From NCBI RefSeq assembly GCF_003863355.1, contig NZ_QQWG01000002.1, forward strand, positions 62,001 through 126,000: a stretch of DNA of 64,000 nucleotides, given 5' to 3'. The position numbers and the translations under genes are program-made. A model generated the notes under the pieces. That model was not told the origin of the DNA. It worked only from the letters and a program-made list of their open reading frames with translations, and searched no databases. Each line of letters starts with the position of its first letter. Positions within the stretch are counted from its first letter, which is position 1. Positions 1 to 8,612 of this stretch are shown piece by piece. The stretch is from Ancylomarina euxina (GTDB taxonomy: Bacteria; Bacteroidota; Bacteroidia; Bacteroidales; Marinifilaceae).

Positions 1-1417
1 CTTTCAAGTCTTCTGGAGAAGTCTCGCGACGTACTAAAATTACTTTTTTACCTTCAGCAGCCCATTCTTCAGCAGCAGTTGCAGAGAATACGATTTGTCC
101 TGTAGCAGCACCTGGAGAAGCTGGAAGACCTTTAGAAAGTTCAACAGCAGAATCAATTGCAGATTGCTCGAATACTGGGTGAAGTAACTCATCCAATTTG
201 TTAGGCTCTTGACGTAAGATTGCAGTTTTCTCATCAATCATACCTTGCTCTAACATATCAACAGCCATTTTTACCATAGCTGCACCAGTACGCTTACCAG
301 AACGAGTTTGCAACATCCAAAGCTTACCATCCTGAATGGTGAACTCCATATCTTGCATATCTGAATAGTGATCTTCAAGTTTTTGTTGAATTGTATTCAA
401 TTCGTTGTATAATTCTGGCATAGCCTCTTCCATAGAAAGGAATTCAGCTTTACGAACTTCTTCAGAAGTACCGTTACGCTCAGCCCAACGAAGTGAACCA
501 ATAGTTGTAATTTCAAGAGGAGTACGAACACCAGACACAACATCTTCACCTTGTGCGTTGATCAAATACTCACCGTTGAATTGGTCTTCGCCAGTAGCAG
601 CATCACGAGAGAAACAAACTCCTGTAGCAGAAGTATCACCCATGTTACCATAAACCATAGCTTGTACGTTTACAGCAGTACCCCACTCAGATGGAATGTT
701 TTCCATACGACGGTAAAGGATTGCACGCTCAGTATTCCAAGAATCGAATACAGCACATACAGAACCCCAAAGTTGATCCCAAGGGTTAGTAGGGAAGTCA
801 ACACCAGCGTGCTCGCGTACAACTGCTTTGTAACCTTCAACAAGATTCTTAAGGTCTTCAACAGTTAGTTCAGTATCAACCTTGTATCCTTTAGCTGCTT
901 TTAATTCGTCAAGAACAACCTCGAATGGGTTATGATGTCCTTCTTCAGCCTCAACACCCATAACTACGTCACCATACATGTGGATGAAACGACGATATGA
1001 ATCGTAAGCAAATTTTTCGTTTCCTGATTTTTCAGCAATAATTTTTACTGTATCATCATTCATACCAAGGTTAAGAACAGTGTTCATCATACCTGGCATA
1101 GAAGCACGAGCTCCAGAACGAACTGATAATAACAATGGGAATGATCCATCCTTAGCATCAAATTTAGCGTTCATAGCTTCTTCAGTAGCTTTTACAGCTG
1201 CTTCAACTTGCTCTTTAATCATTGCTACAACAGCATCTTTTCCAAGATTGTTGTAATCAGTACAAACTTCAGTAGTGATAGTGAAACCTGCAGGAACAGG
1301 AACACCAATTAGGTTCATTTCAGCAAGGTTAGCACCTTTACCTCCAAGCAAATTCTTCATGTCTGCTTTACCTTCGGCCTTACCGTCACCAAAAGTATAA
1401 ACGTACTTCATACTCAT
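1..1417 (-). CDS. ppdK: Pyruvate, phosphate dikinase, N-terminal part (3' end outside the window)
   Basis: Interconverts pyruvate + ATP + Pi and phosphoenolpyruvate + AMP + PPi in the cytoplasm. The reading frame is open from an ATG at 1417 to the window edge, about 472 codons of a protein that is normally about 900 residues. It begins MSMKYVYTFGDGKAEGK and carries the nucleotide-binding signatures LLGGKGANLAEM, PAGFTITTEVC, LSVRSGARASMPGMMNTVLNLG, the segment GNMGDTSATGVCFSRDAATGE and the arginine-containing MLQTRSGKRTGAAMVKMA. The visible part stops at VRRETSPEDLK, just before the phosphohistidine loop expected in this family, so the catalytic His cannot be checked. A second ATG lies two codons downstream. 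With pyruvate:ferredoxin oxidoreductase a few kb away it fits PPi-linked fermentative pyruvate/PEP metabolism. Identification is very secure. Confidence 0.96.
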   Translation of the reverse strand, partial: MSMKYVYTFGDGKAEGKADMKNLLGGKGANLAEMNLIGVPVPAGFTITTEVCTDYNNLGKDAVVAMIKEQVEAAVKATEEAMNAKFDAKDGSFPLLLSVRSGARASMPGMMNTVLNLGMNDDTVKIIAEKSGNEKFAYDSYRRFIHMYGDVVMGVEAEEGHHNPFEVVLDELKAAKGYKVDTELTVEDLKNLVEGYKAVVREHAGVDFPTNPWDQLWGSVCAVFDSWNTERAILYRRMENIPSEWGTAVNVQAMVYGNMGDTSATGVCFSRDAATGEDQFNGEYLINAQGEDVVSGVRTPLEITTIGSLRWAERNGTSEEVRKAEFLSMEEAMPELYNELNTIQQKLEDHYSDMQDMEFTIQDGKLWMLQTRSGKRTGAAMVKMAVDMLEQGMIDEKTAILRQEPNKLDELLHPVFEQSAIDSAVELSKGLPASPGAATGQIVFSATAAEEWAAEGKKVILVRRETSPEDLK

Positions 1418-1554
1418 AATTATCGCTTTTTAGTTTTAATGTTATTCTGCTTTCTCAACTAAAGCATTCAATAACAATTATATATTAACTTATAATATTC
1501 TAGATCTTAAATTTACAAGGCTTTTTGTTTGTAGTCGGACTTGAAAATTGTACA

Positions 1555-1562
1555 CAAAAGTA
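1555..1562 (-). promoter_or_regulatory. Candidate -7 element of the ppdK promoter
   Basis: On the minus strand this reads TACTTTTG, a full match to the Bacteroidota -7 consensus TAnnTTTG. It lies about 140 bases upstream of the ppdK start, implying a long 5' leader. No clear TTTG -33 box is seen at the expected distance, so the call is tentative. Confidence 0.4.
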
Positions 1563-1690
1563 ATGTTCTTTTCTTTAAAATAAAAGCTATAAGCTGACAA
1601 TCTAACTGTCTTTTTTCAAATGATTTAGACTTTCTTTTTTCAAACGTTTGCAGGGCTTTAAATTCCTTTTTTTCATCATCATACACACGA

Positions 1691-1715
1691 AAAAAGCCGA
1701 TCGATCGATCAGCTT
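1691..1715 (-). terminator. Rho-independent terminator after the DHODH-like gene
   Basis: On the minus strand AAAGCTGATC/GATCGGCTTT forms a stem with a four-base GATC loop and is followed by a run of T. It lies 22 bases beyond the stop of the 1737-2750 gene. Confidence 0.75.
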
Positions 1716-1736
1716 TGTACCTGTTTAATCGTTAAA

Positions 1737-2750
1737 CTAGCGCATGGGATATTTGTTGATGATTTCTTCGGGTTTTAATAAAAAATCCAGATATTGAGCA
1801 CGATAATAGATGTCGGAGGATTTTAATTCGTTAGCAGAAAGTTTGCCTTTAAATTCATTAATAGACTTATAACCTTTAGTGTCCATCCAGTTTTCAAGCT
1901 CAGCTAGAACTTCTGCAATATAAGAAGGTTGGTTTTTGTAAATGGCACTTACCATTTGAACAACATCGGCTCCACTTAAAAGCATCTGAATAATATCTTC
2001 GTGTGTGTAGATGCCGTTTGTACCACAAAGAGCACCTTTTATTTTATTGTGTAACAAACCCACATAGCGAAGAGCAAGTTTAAAATCACCCCGGTTACTA
2101 AGGTTGAAACGAGTCATGTGGCATTCCTCATCAATATTTACTTCGGGTTGGAAAAGACGATTGAATAACGCAAAAGAAGAGGCCCCAGCTTTGTCAAGAC
2201 GACTTACAAAATTCATAGTGTTGGTATAGTAAGGACTCAATTTAATACAGAAAGGAATTTTTAGTCTCTTTTTTAAAGTCTGTACAATTTTCACCTTCTC
2301 TTCTTCAATTTCAGCCGCAGTTTTGTCCATACTTGTTGGCATGGAATAAAAGTTGAGCTCTAAGGCATCAACTCCTGCATCTTCGAGTTGTTTGGCATAA
2401 TCAAACCATGTTACATCATAAACACAATTTAGACTTGCAATTACAGGAATCGAAATATTCTTTTTGACATCAATTAATTTTATTATGTGAGCGGTTGGGC
2501 CTGCATGTTCCAATGTAGGAAATATGGAGACCATCTCTGCATTTCGCTCCGAATAAGCATCCATTTCATCATCAAGCTGAGCACGTTCCATTTGGATTTG
2601 CTCTTCGAAAAGCGATTTGTAAACAATTGCACCAGCGCCAGCTCGTTCTAATTCTCTTGCGCCTTCAACAGTTGCCGATAGGGTGCAAGCACCTACTATA
2701 ATGGGGTTTCTCAGCTTGAGCCCCATGAATTCAACATTTAAATTAGCCAT
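1737..2750 (-). CDS. Dihydroorotate dehydrogenase-like FMN protein
   Basis: A TIM-barrel flavoprotein of the PyrD/PreA type. The sequence starts MANLNVEFMGLKLRNPIIVGA and shows the FMN-barrel features NPIIVGACTLSATVEGARELERAGAGAIVYKSLFEEQI, PVIASLNCV, ALELNFYSMPTS, CIKLSPYYTN and the C-terminal phosphate-binding stretch LCGTNGIYTHEDIIQMLLSGADVVQMVSAIYKN. The ATG at 2750 is chosen because the upstream extension would need a TTG at 2810 and adds a segment unlike the family. The true pyrimidine enzyme usually has a catalytic Cys or Ser in its loop; here SLNCV is followed by an unusual ELNFYS, so the substrate is unknown. Proteins of this class are often found close to pyruvate:ferredoxin oxidoreductase genes in Bacteroidota (recalled, not checked), as here. 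It has its own terminator. Confidence 0.85.
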   Translation of the reverse strand: MANLNVEFMGLKLRNPIIVGACTLSATVEGARELERAGAGAIVYKSLFEEQIQMERAQLDDEMDAYSERNAEMVSIFPTLEHAGPTAHIIKLIDVKKNISIPVIASLNCVYDVTWFDYAKQLEDAGVDALELNFYSMPTSMDKTAAEIEEEKVKIVQTLKKRLKIPFCIKLSPYYTNTMNFVSRLDKAGASSFALFNRLFQPEVNIDEECHMTRFNLSNRGDFKLALRYVGLLHNKIKGALCGTNGIYTHEDIIQMLLSGADVVQMVSAIYKNQPSYIAEVLAELENWMDTKGYKSINEFKGKLSANELKSSDIYYRAQYLDFLLKPEEIINKYPMR

Positions 2751-2951
2751 ATGTTTTAGGATTAAAGTTTTCGGGTACCCTAAATTAATCAATCCAAGTG
2801 AATAATTCAATAGAAGAATAATGTCTTTAATTGTGTGGTAATCAGTATGAACGCGTGGTAGCTTTATGGATAAGAGATTACGAGGTCTTATTTGTGTGAT
2901 TTATTTTTAGATTAAAAAATTGATGGTTGTTAAATTTCACGGATTATAGGC

Positions 2952-2988
2952 AAAAAAAATGCCCAATTCTTTCGAATCAGGCTTTTTA
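2952..2988 (-). terminator. Terminator after the His-rich lipoprotein gene
   Basis: The minus strand reads GCCTGATTC-GAAA-GAATTGGGC followed by eight T, a GNRA-type tetraloop hairpin with a T tract just beyond the stop codon at 3001. Confidence 0.75.
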
Positions 2989-3000
2989 AAGTTTTATTGC

Positions 3001-3378
3001 TTACAATCTTTTATATGTGCTCATTTTGTCACCATGTCCCATTTTTAAAATCATTTCACTTTCAAGTACATAATCCATTTCATGATCTTCTGAATGTTTA
3101 TGTTCGTGATTGCAGTTATCATGTGCATGTTCTTCTTGAGCATGTTTTAAAAGGATATGACCTTCTTTAAGTTCGAAAACACCTTTTTCGAGTAAGTCAT
3201 CATTCTTGTAAAACATCCATTGCATATCCTTTGTAAACTCTACAATAATTTTTACATCGGAACTTCCATTGCTTTGCCACTTTCCGGTTATCAGCTCCGA
3301 ATCTGTCTTTGTAACACAAGAACTAGCTAATATTGCAGTTACAAAGAGAACTGCTAAAACTTTAAATAATGATTTCAT
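3001..3378 (-). CDS. Small histidine-rich lipoprotein, unknown function
   Basis: The protein from the ATG at 3378 is about 125 residues: a signal peptide MKSLFKVLAVLFVTAILASSC with a lipobox Cys, then a domain containing GKWQSNGSSDVKIIVEFTKDMQWMFYKND that looks like a small lipocalin-like beta-barrel. A His/Glu/Asp-rich stretch HEHKHSEDHEMD follows two-thirds of the way through and could bind a divalent metal (inference). An upstream TTG at 3405 would add nine residues ahead of the signal peptide and was rejected. It is transcribed in the same direction as the oxidoreductase gene at 3525 but separated from it by a strong terminator, so it probably has its own promoter. No family was recognised with certainty. 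Confidence 0.7.
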   Translation of the reverse strand: MKSLFKVLAVLFVTAILASSCVTKTDSELITGKWQSNGSSDVKIIVEFTKDMQWMFYKNDDLLEKGVFELKEGHILLKHAQEEHAHDNCNHEHKHSEDHEMDYVLESEMILKMGHGDKMSTYKRL

Positions 3379-3463
3379 AAATTTAACATATGGGTTAGTT
3401 ACCAAAGCTAACTAAATCCAGGAGACATTTAAGTTGATTTAGAAATAGAATCCTAAATATTTA

Positions 3464-3503
3464 TAAAAAAAAGGGTTAGTTCTTTAAAGAACCAACCCTT
3501 TCT
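3464..3503 (-). terminator. Terminator after nifJ
   Basis: A near-perfect inverted repeat, AAAGGGTTGGTTCTTT against AAAGAACTAACCCTTT on the minus strand, is followed by T8. It sits 22 bases beyond the nifJ stop. Confidence 0.85.
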
Positions 3504-3524
3504 TATCTATAAAGTGCAATAGAT

Positions 3525-6500
3525 TTACTCTTCAGTGAAATCTAAAGCAGCTTGACGCTTGTAAGATTTGTATCTCCATAAAGCATTCTCTTCAGCAGCT
3601 TTGAATAATTCCTTAGCACGCTCTGGGAATGATTTCTGTAATGAAGTATAACGAACTTCACCTAACAAGAAATCCTGGAATTTAGACCAATCTGGCTCTT
3701 TTGAGTCAAGTACAAATGGGTTCTTTCCTTCTTTTTCCAATAGTGGATTGTGACGGAATAAATGCCAGTATCCTGCTTCAACAGCTTTCTTCTCTTCTAG
3801 TTGAGATTTACCCATAGAAGCTTTCAAACCGTGAGAAATACATGGTGAATAAGCAATGATCAATGATGGTCCAGGGAAGGCCTCAGCCTCTTTAACCGCT
3901 TTCATGTATTGAGCGTGGTTTGCACCCATTGCAACCTGAGCTACATATACGTAACCGTAAGAAGCAGCCATCATACCAAGATCTTTCTTTCTGATAACTT
4001 TACCTGCAGCAGCAAATTTAGCTACAGCACCAACTGGAGTTGCTTTAGAAGCTTGTCCACCTGTGTTAGAGTAAATCTCAGTATCCATTACAAGAACATT
4101 CACATCTTCACCAGAAGCAAGAACGTGGTCTAGTCCACCGTATCCGATATCGTAAGCCCATCCGTCACCACCGAAAATCCACTGAGACTTCTTAATTAAG
4201 AAACTCTTAAGATCTTTGATTTCCTTAGCTACTTCGTGAGTTTCGTTTTCAAGAGCAGCAAGAACTTTGTCAGATGCAGCAATAGAAGCTTCACCATTAT
4301 CCTTATTCTCTAGCCACTCAGTGAATGCAGCTTTTGTATCAGCATTTACAGCATCAATAGCAGCGGTCATACGAAGCTCGATACGGTTACGCATTTTGCG
4401 AACACCTTCGTTCATACCGAAACCGAATTCCGCATTATCTTCGAATAATGAGTTAGCCCAAGCTGGACCTTTACCACTCTTATCGTTTTTACAGTAAGGT
4501 GTAGATGGAGCAGATCCACCATAAATAGAAGAACAACCAGTAGCATTAGATACCATCATTCTCTCACCAAACAATTGAGTGATTAATTTTATATATGGTG
4601 TTTCTCCACAACCCGCACAAGCTCCTGAGAACTCGAATAATGGCTGAGCAAATTGTGAATTTTTCACGTTGTTTTTAGGAAGTAATTCCTTATAACCAAC
4701 AGTTTGATCCATATAATGCCATCTTTCTTTCTCATCCAATTGAGTTTCAAGATGCTTCATCTCAAGAGCTTTCGCTTTTGGAGCAGGACAAACATCGGCA
4801 CAGTTACCACAACCAGTACAGTCTTCAACAGCAACCTGAATACGGAAATGCATTCCCTTAAGTTCTTTACCAGTTGCAGGCTTAACGGCAGTTCCAGCAG
4901 GAGCAGCAGCTAATTCTTCGTCAGTTAAGATGAAAGGACGGATAGCAGCGTGAGGACAAACGTAAGCACACTGGTTACACTGAATACAAGTTTCGTCTTG
5001 CCACTCAGGAACGTTAATAGCGATACCACGTTTCTCAAACTTAGTTGTTCCATTAGGGAAAGTACCATCTTCGCGACCAGAGAATGCAGAAACAGGAAGA
5101 TCATCACCTTTCTGAGCATTCATAGGGTCACAAACGTCAGCAACAAACTTAGGACGTTCCGATTTAGCAATTTCTTCTTGTGAATCAGAAAGTTTTTTCC
5201 AATCAGCAGAAACAGGAACTTCAATAACATTTTCCCCACCTGCATCAACAGCAGCAAAGTTCATGTTAACAACTTTTTCACCTTTATTACCATATGACTT
5301 AACAATGGCTTTCTTCATTTCTTCAGCAGCTTGCTCGAAAGGAATCACACCAGTAATTTTAAAGAAAGCAGCTTGCATAATCGCATTGGTACGGTTACCA
5401 AGGCCTAATTTCTCACCTAATTCAGTACCGTTGATAATGTAGAACTTAATCTCATTGTCAGCCATGTACTTCTTCATATGATCTGGAAGATGCTTGATAG
5501 TTTCTTCAGTATCATAAATAGAGTTCAATAGGAAAGAACCTCCCTTTTTCAAACCTTTCAATACGTCGTATAAATAAACGTAAGCAGGAACGTGACATGC
5601 AACGAAGTCAGGAGTCGTTACTAGGTAAGTAGAACGAATTGGCTCATCACCAAAACGTAGATGAGAAGCAGTGAATCCACCTGATTTCTTCGAATCGTAA
5701 GCGAAGTAAGCTTGACAATACTTATCAGTTGAACCACCAATAATTTTAATAGAGTTTTTGTTAGCACCAACGGTACCATCAGAACCTAAACCGTAGAATT
5801 TAGCTTCATAAAGAGACTCTGAGTTCATCTTTACTTCTGGTAATAATGGAAGAGAAGTGAAAGTCACATCATCAACAATACCTAAAGTGAATTGATTCTT
5901 AGGCTCGTTCATTGCAAGGTTTTTATAAACCGCAATAATCTGAGATGGAGTCACATCTTTAGAACCTAAACCGTAACGACCACCAATGATGATAGGAGCA
6001 TTTTCCTCACCATAGAAGATATCTCTTACGTCAAGGTACATTGGATCTCCGTTTGCACCCGTTTCCTTTGTACGATCAAGAACACAAATACGCTTAACAG
6101 ATGCAGGAATAACTGCTTTGAAATGTTTCGCTGAGAATGGACGATACAAGTGAACACATACCAAACCAACTTTTTCACCTTGAGCAATTTTATAATCAAC
6201 TGCTTCTTTAATTGTTTCGTTTACAGAGCCCATTGCGATGATGATATTCTCAGCATCTTCAGCACCATAATACATGAATGGCTTGTACTCACGACCAGTG
6301 ATTTTAGTCATTTCGTTCATGTACTCAGCGACCATATCCGGAACCGCATTGTAGAATGGGTTTGCAGCTTCACGAGCCTGGAAGTATACATCAGGATTCT
6401 GTGCAGTACCTCTTGTTACAGGAGATTCAGGGTTTAGAGCACGATCACGGAAAGCTTGAAGAGCTTCGTAATCAACTAAACCTCTCATGTCTTCCATATC

Positions 6501-7064
6501 GATTGCTTCGATTTTCTGAATTTCGTGAGACGTACGGAAACCATCGAAGAAGTTCATGAAAGGAACTCTTGATTTGATAGCAGTAAGATGAGATACAGCA
6601 GAAAGGTCCATAACCTCCTGAACTGATCCTGAAGCTAACATAGCGAATCCAGTCTGACGAGCTGAATATACGTCAGAGTGATCACCGAAGATTGATAATG
6701 CTTGAGCAGCAAGAGCACGAGCACTAATGTGGAATACACATGGTAATAACTCGCCAGCAATTTTATACATGTTAGGAATCATTAACAATAATCCCTGAGA
6801 TGCAGTATAAGTTGTTGTTAGAGCACCAGCTTGCAATGCACCGTGAACAGCACCTGCAGCACCCGCTTCTGATTGCATTTCTACAAGCTGAACGGTTTCA
6901 CCAAATAAATTTTTACGTCCTTGTGCAGCCCACTCGTCAACGTTCTCAGCCATAGGCGAAGAAGGTGTGATAGGGTAGATACACGACACCTCGCTAAACA
7001 TATAAGCTATATGTGCAGCAGCGGCATTACCGTCACAGGTAATGAATTTTTTCTCTTTTGCCAT
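3525..7064 (-). CDS. nifJ: Pyruvate:ferredoxin (flavodoxin) oxidoreductase, single-chain
   Basis: Oxidatively decarboxylates pyruvate with CoA to acetyl-CoA and CO2, reducing ferredoxin; a cytoplasmic enzyme of anaerobic metabolism. At 1179 residues it is the usual length of the fused homodimeric form. Domains in order: N-terminal pyrimidine-binding domain (YPITPSSPMAENVDEWA, about residue 30), transketolase-like domain II, gamma domain with LRFGDEPIRSTYL, two [4Fe-4S] ferredoxin motifs (CIQCNQCAYVCP near 691 and CTGCGNCADVCP near 748), then the thiamine-diphosphate domain with CAGCGETPY, GGDGWAYDIGYGGLDH (near 965) and MDTEIYSNTGGQ. The ATG at 7064 is preceded by GGAGGAG four bases upstream, one of the very few strong Shine-Dalgarno sequences here and a sign of high expression. 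Identification is certain. Confidence 0.98.
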   Translation of the reverse strand: MAKEKKFITCDGNAAAAHIAYMFSEVSCIYPITPSSPMAENVDEWAAQGRKNLFGETVQLVEMQSEAGAAGAVHGALQAGALTTTYTASQGLLLMIPNMYKIAGELLPCVFHISARALAAQALSIFGDHSDVYSARQTGFAMLASGSVQEVMDLSAVSHLTAIKSRVPFMNFFDGFRTSHEIQKIEAIDMEDMRGLVDYEALQAFRDRALNPESPVTRGTAQNPDVYFQAREAANPFYNAVPDMVAEYMNEMTKITGREYKPFMYYGAEDAENIIIAMGSVNETIKEAVDYKIAQGEKVGLVCVHLYRPFSAKHFKAVIPASVKRICVLDRTKETGANGDPMYLDVRDIFYGEENAPIIIGGRYGLGSKDVTPSQIIAVYKNLAMNEPKNQFTLGIVDDVTFTSLPLLPEVKMNSESLYEAKFYGLGSDGTVGANKNSIKIIGGSTDKYCQAYFAYDSKKSGGFTASHLRFGDEPIRSTYLVTTPDFVACHVPAYVYLYDVLKGLKKGGSFLLNSIYDTEETIKHLPDHMKKYMADNEIKFYIINGTELGEKLGLGNRTNAIMQAAFFKITGVIPFEQAAEEMKKAIVKSYGNKGEKVVNMNFAAVDAGGENVIEVPVSADWKKLSDSQEEIAKSERPKFVADVCDPMNAQKGDDLPVSAFSGREDGTFPNGTTKFEKRGIAINVPEWQDETCIQCNQCAYVCPHAAIRPFILTDEELAAAPAGTAVKPATGKELKGMHFRIQVAVEDCTGCGNCADVCPAPKAKALEMKHLETQLDEKERWHYMDQTVGYKELLPKNNVKNSQFAQPLFEFSGACAGCGETPYIKLITQLFGERMMVSNATGCSSIYGGSAPSTPYCKNDKSGKGPAWANSLFEDNAEFGFGMNEGVRKMRNRIELRMTAAIDAVNADTKAAFTEWLENKDNGEASIAASDKVLAALENETHEVAKEIKDLKSFLIKKSQWIFGGDGWAYDIGYGGLDHVLASGEDVNVLVMDTEIYSNTGGQASKATPVGAVAKFAAAGKVIRKKDLGMMAASYGYVYVAQVAMGANHAQYMKAVKEAEAFPGPSLIIAYSPCISHGLKASMGKSQLEEKKAVEAGYWHLFRHNPLLEKEGKNPFVLDSKEPDWSKFQDFLLGEVRYTSLQKSFPERAKELFKAAEENALWRYKSYKRQAALDFTEE

Positions 7065-7067
7065 TTT

Positions 7068-7075
7068 ACTCCTCC
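7068..7075 (-). promoter_or_regulatory. Strong Shine-Dalgarno sequence of nifJ
   Basis: The minus strand reads GGAGGAGT, then AAA, then ATG. Most start codons in this window have no such motif, as is normal for Bacteroidota, so this one both fixes the start and suggests efficient translation. Confidence 0.75.
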
Positions 7076-7163
7076 AATTAAAAAAATTATTTATGGTAGA
7101 TTTTATATATTTATTTTAATAAATATCAATTTTTAAAGACACATTTCTGAGTCAGTATTACAT

Positions 7164-8354
7164 TTAATAAAGAAAGCCGAATAACCACAAAGGAATTGTG
7201 TTGCCTTTACCACGTTCAATCATGTCAGCAGCAACAAAATAATCTTCGGTTCTAAATTTTGGCTCTATAGCAACTGAGCTTCCTTTTATTTCGAAGTTGA
7301 ATTTTTGATCAACTAAAAAATGTCCTCTATCTGTACTGGTTAAAACACTTCCTACACCAACTTGGTTGTAGAAGAACGTTTCGCGTAGGCTATTTTCTGA
7401 GACATTGTCAGGTGATATCGCATAAAGTAAATTCGTATTATGCAAATAAACGCGATTAGGTTTCTTGAGTTTTTCTTTATCCTCTTCAGATGTGTTTAAT
7501 AGATGAATTAATCGTGCATTTTTTAAATATCCAAGATAATTCATAATTGTAGCTCGTGATGTTTCAACATCGTTGGCTAGCTTGCTTACATTAGGCTGAA
7601 AAGGTACATTGCAAGCAATAATATATAGTAACTTCTTAAGTTTGGTCAGATACTTTAGTTCAATTTGATTTAAATAGGTGATATCGAACTCCAGCATTAA
7701 ATTGATAATCTTAAGCAGATTGTCAATAAAACTTTTCTCTTCAAGATAGCATGGGTAATACCCAAATCTTAAATAATCGTTGAAAAAAGCTAGAGGTCTA
7801 ACCTTCTTTAATACATCTTCAACAATCGATTCGTGATTCTCAATAATTTCTTCTAGAGTATAACGTTTGAAATCACAACCTGCTTCGTGATTTAAAAATT
7901 CTCGAAATGAAAGACCATCCAGATAGTAAATATTGACACAGTCTTTTAAATGTTCATTGGTTTTTACTCTTAGAATAGACGATGCTGTAAAAATGATCTG
8001 TAAATCTTGATAATTATTGTAACAGATTCGTAGATCTTGTGCCCATTCAGGGTATTTATGAATTTGATCAAGAAGTAGCGTCTTGCCACCTTTTTTGTAG
8101 AATTCGTCTACAAAGGAAACCAAACCCTTTTCTGTAAAAAATAGATTGTTAAGATTGATGTATAGGCAAGATTTATCGTTTTCACGATTGTTTTCTCTTA
8201 TATAGTCCAGAAGGAAAGTTGTTTTACCAACCCCTCTAGATCCTTTAATTGCAATTAAACGCTGACTCCAGTCAATTTCTTTCCCAAGTTCACGTTTAAT
8301 TGTGCTTCGTTTATTTTTGAGTAAACTACAATGAGTTTGTAAGAGAGTATTCAT
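7164..8354 (-). CDS. AAA-type ATPase with DUF4143 C-terminal domain
   Basis: A 396-residue predicted ATP-binding protein. The Walker A motif GSRGVGKTT is at residues 38-46, with a hydrophobic beta strand and acidic residue TLLLDQIHKYPEWAQDL acting as the Walker B region (KTLLLDQIHK). The second half contains a winged-helix segment (NVSKLANDVETSRATIMNYLGYLKNARLIHLL) and a C-terminal nuclease-like fold with FNFEIKGSS and the ending typical of ATPases carrying DUF4143. The biological role of these proteins is not established; they are numerous and variably present in Bacteroidota genomes. It reads in the same direction as rho but two terminator-like hairpins separate them, so it is probably transcribed alone. 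ATG at 8354, without a recognisable ribosome-binding site. Confidence 0.9.
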   Translation of the reverse strand: MNTLLQTHCSLLKNKRSTIKRELGKEIDWSQRLIAIKGSRGVGKTTFLLDYIRENNRENDKSCLYINLNNLFFTEKGLVSFVDEFYKKGGKTLLLDQIHKYPEWAQDLRICYNNYQDLQIIFTASSILRVKTNEHLKDCVNIYYLDGLSFREFLNHEAGCDFKRYTLEEIIENHESIVEDVLKKVRPLAFFNDYLRFGYYPCYLEEKSFIDNLLKIINLMLEFDITYLNQIELKYLTKLKKLLYIIACNVPFQPNVSKLANDVETSRATIMNYLGYLKNARLIHLLNTSEEDKEKLKKPNRVYLHNTNLLYAISPDNVSENSLRETFFYNQVGVGSVLTSTDRGHFLVDQKFNFEIKGSSVAIEPKFRTEDYFVAADMIERGKGNTIPLWLFGFLY

Positions 8355-8391
8355 TTTCTAAAAAAAATTGTGCCTTACAAATCTAGAAAAT

Positions 8392-8433
8392 AAAAAACCG
8401 TAATTGCAATCTTCAGATTACAATTACGGTTTT
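8392..8433 (-). terminator. Second terminator-like hairpin between rho and the ATPase gene
   Basis: CCGTAATTG and CAATTACGG form a stem with inner pairing ATC/GAT; on the minus strand it is followed by T6. It ends only about 40 bases before the ATPase start, so it could also act as an attenuator in the leader of that gene. Confidence 0.6.
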
Positions 8434-8460
8434 AAATTGGAATTTATACTTGATAAAAAT

Positions 8461-8497
8461 AAAAAAGGAACAATGCTGTTTAGCACTGTTCCTTTTT
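8461..8497 (-). terminator. Terminator after rho
   Basis: AAAAAGGAACAGTGC and GCATTGTTCCTTTTTT pair on the minus strand around a small CTAAACA loop, followed by T6. It lies about 115 bases beyond the rho stop. Confidence 0.8.
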
Positions 8498-8612
8498 ATG
8501 TAATAAGCTTAAAGCTTTATAGTTCAGTTAGGAAGCTTAAGAATCCCTGGTTTTAATGCTTAGTAGCTCCTTTTGGGAGTTGTATCTAACGGGAATCTTA
8601 GTTCAATGATAA

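Noticed and set aside
405-868. Plus-strand open frames inside the ppdK region
   Set aside because: They are antisense shadows of ppdK, whose minus-strand frame is continuous and strongly conserved.
2751-2810. N-terminal extension of the DHODH-like protein from a TTG
   Set aside because: The ATG at 2750 gives the family-typical N-terminus; the extension has no conserved features.
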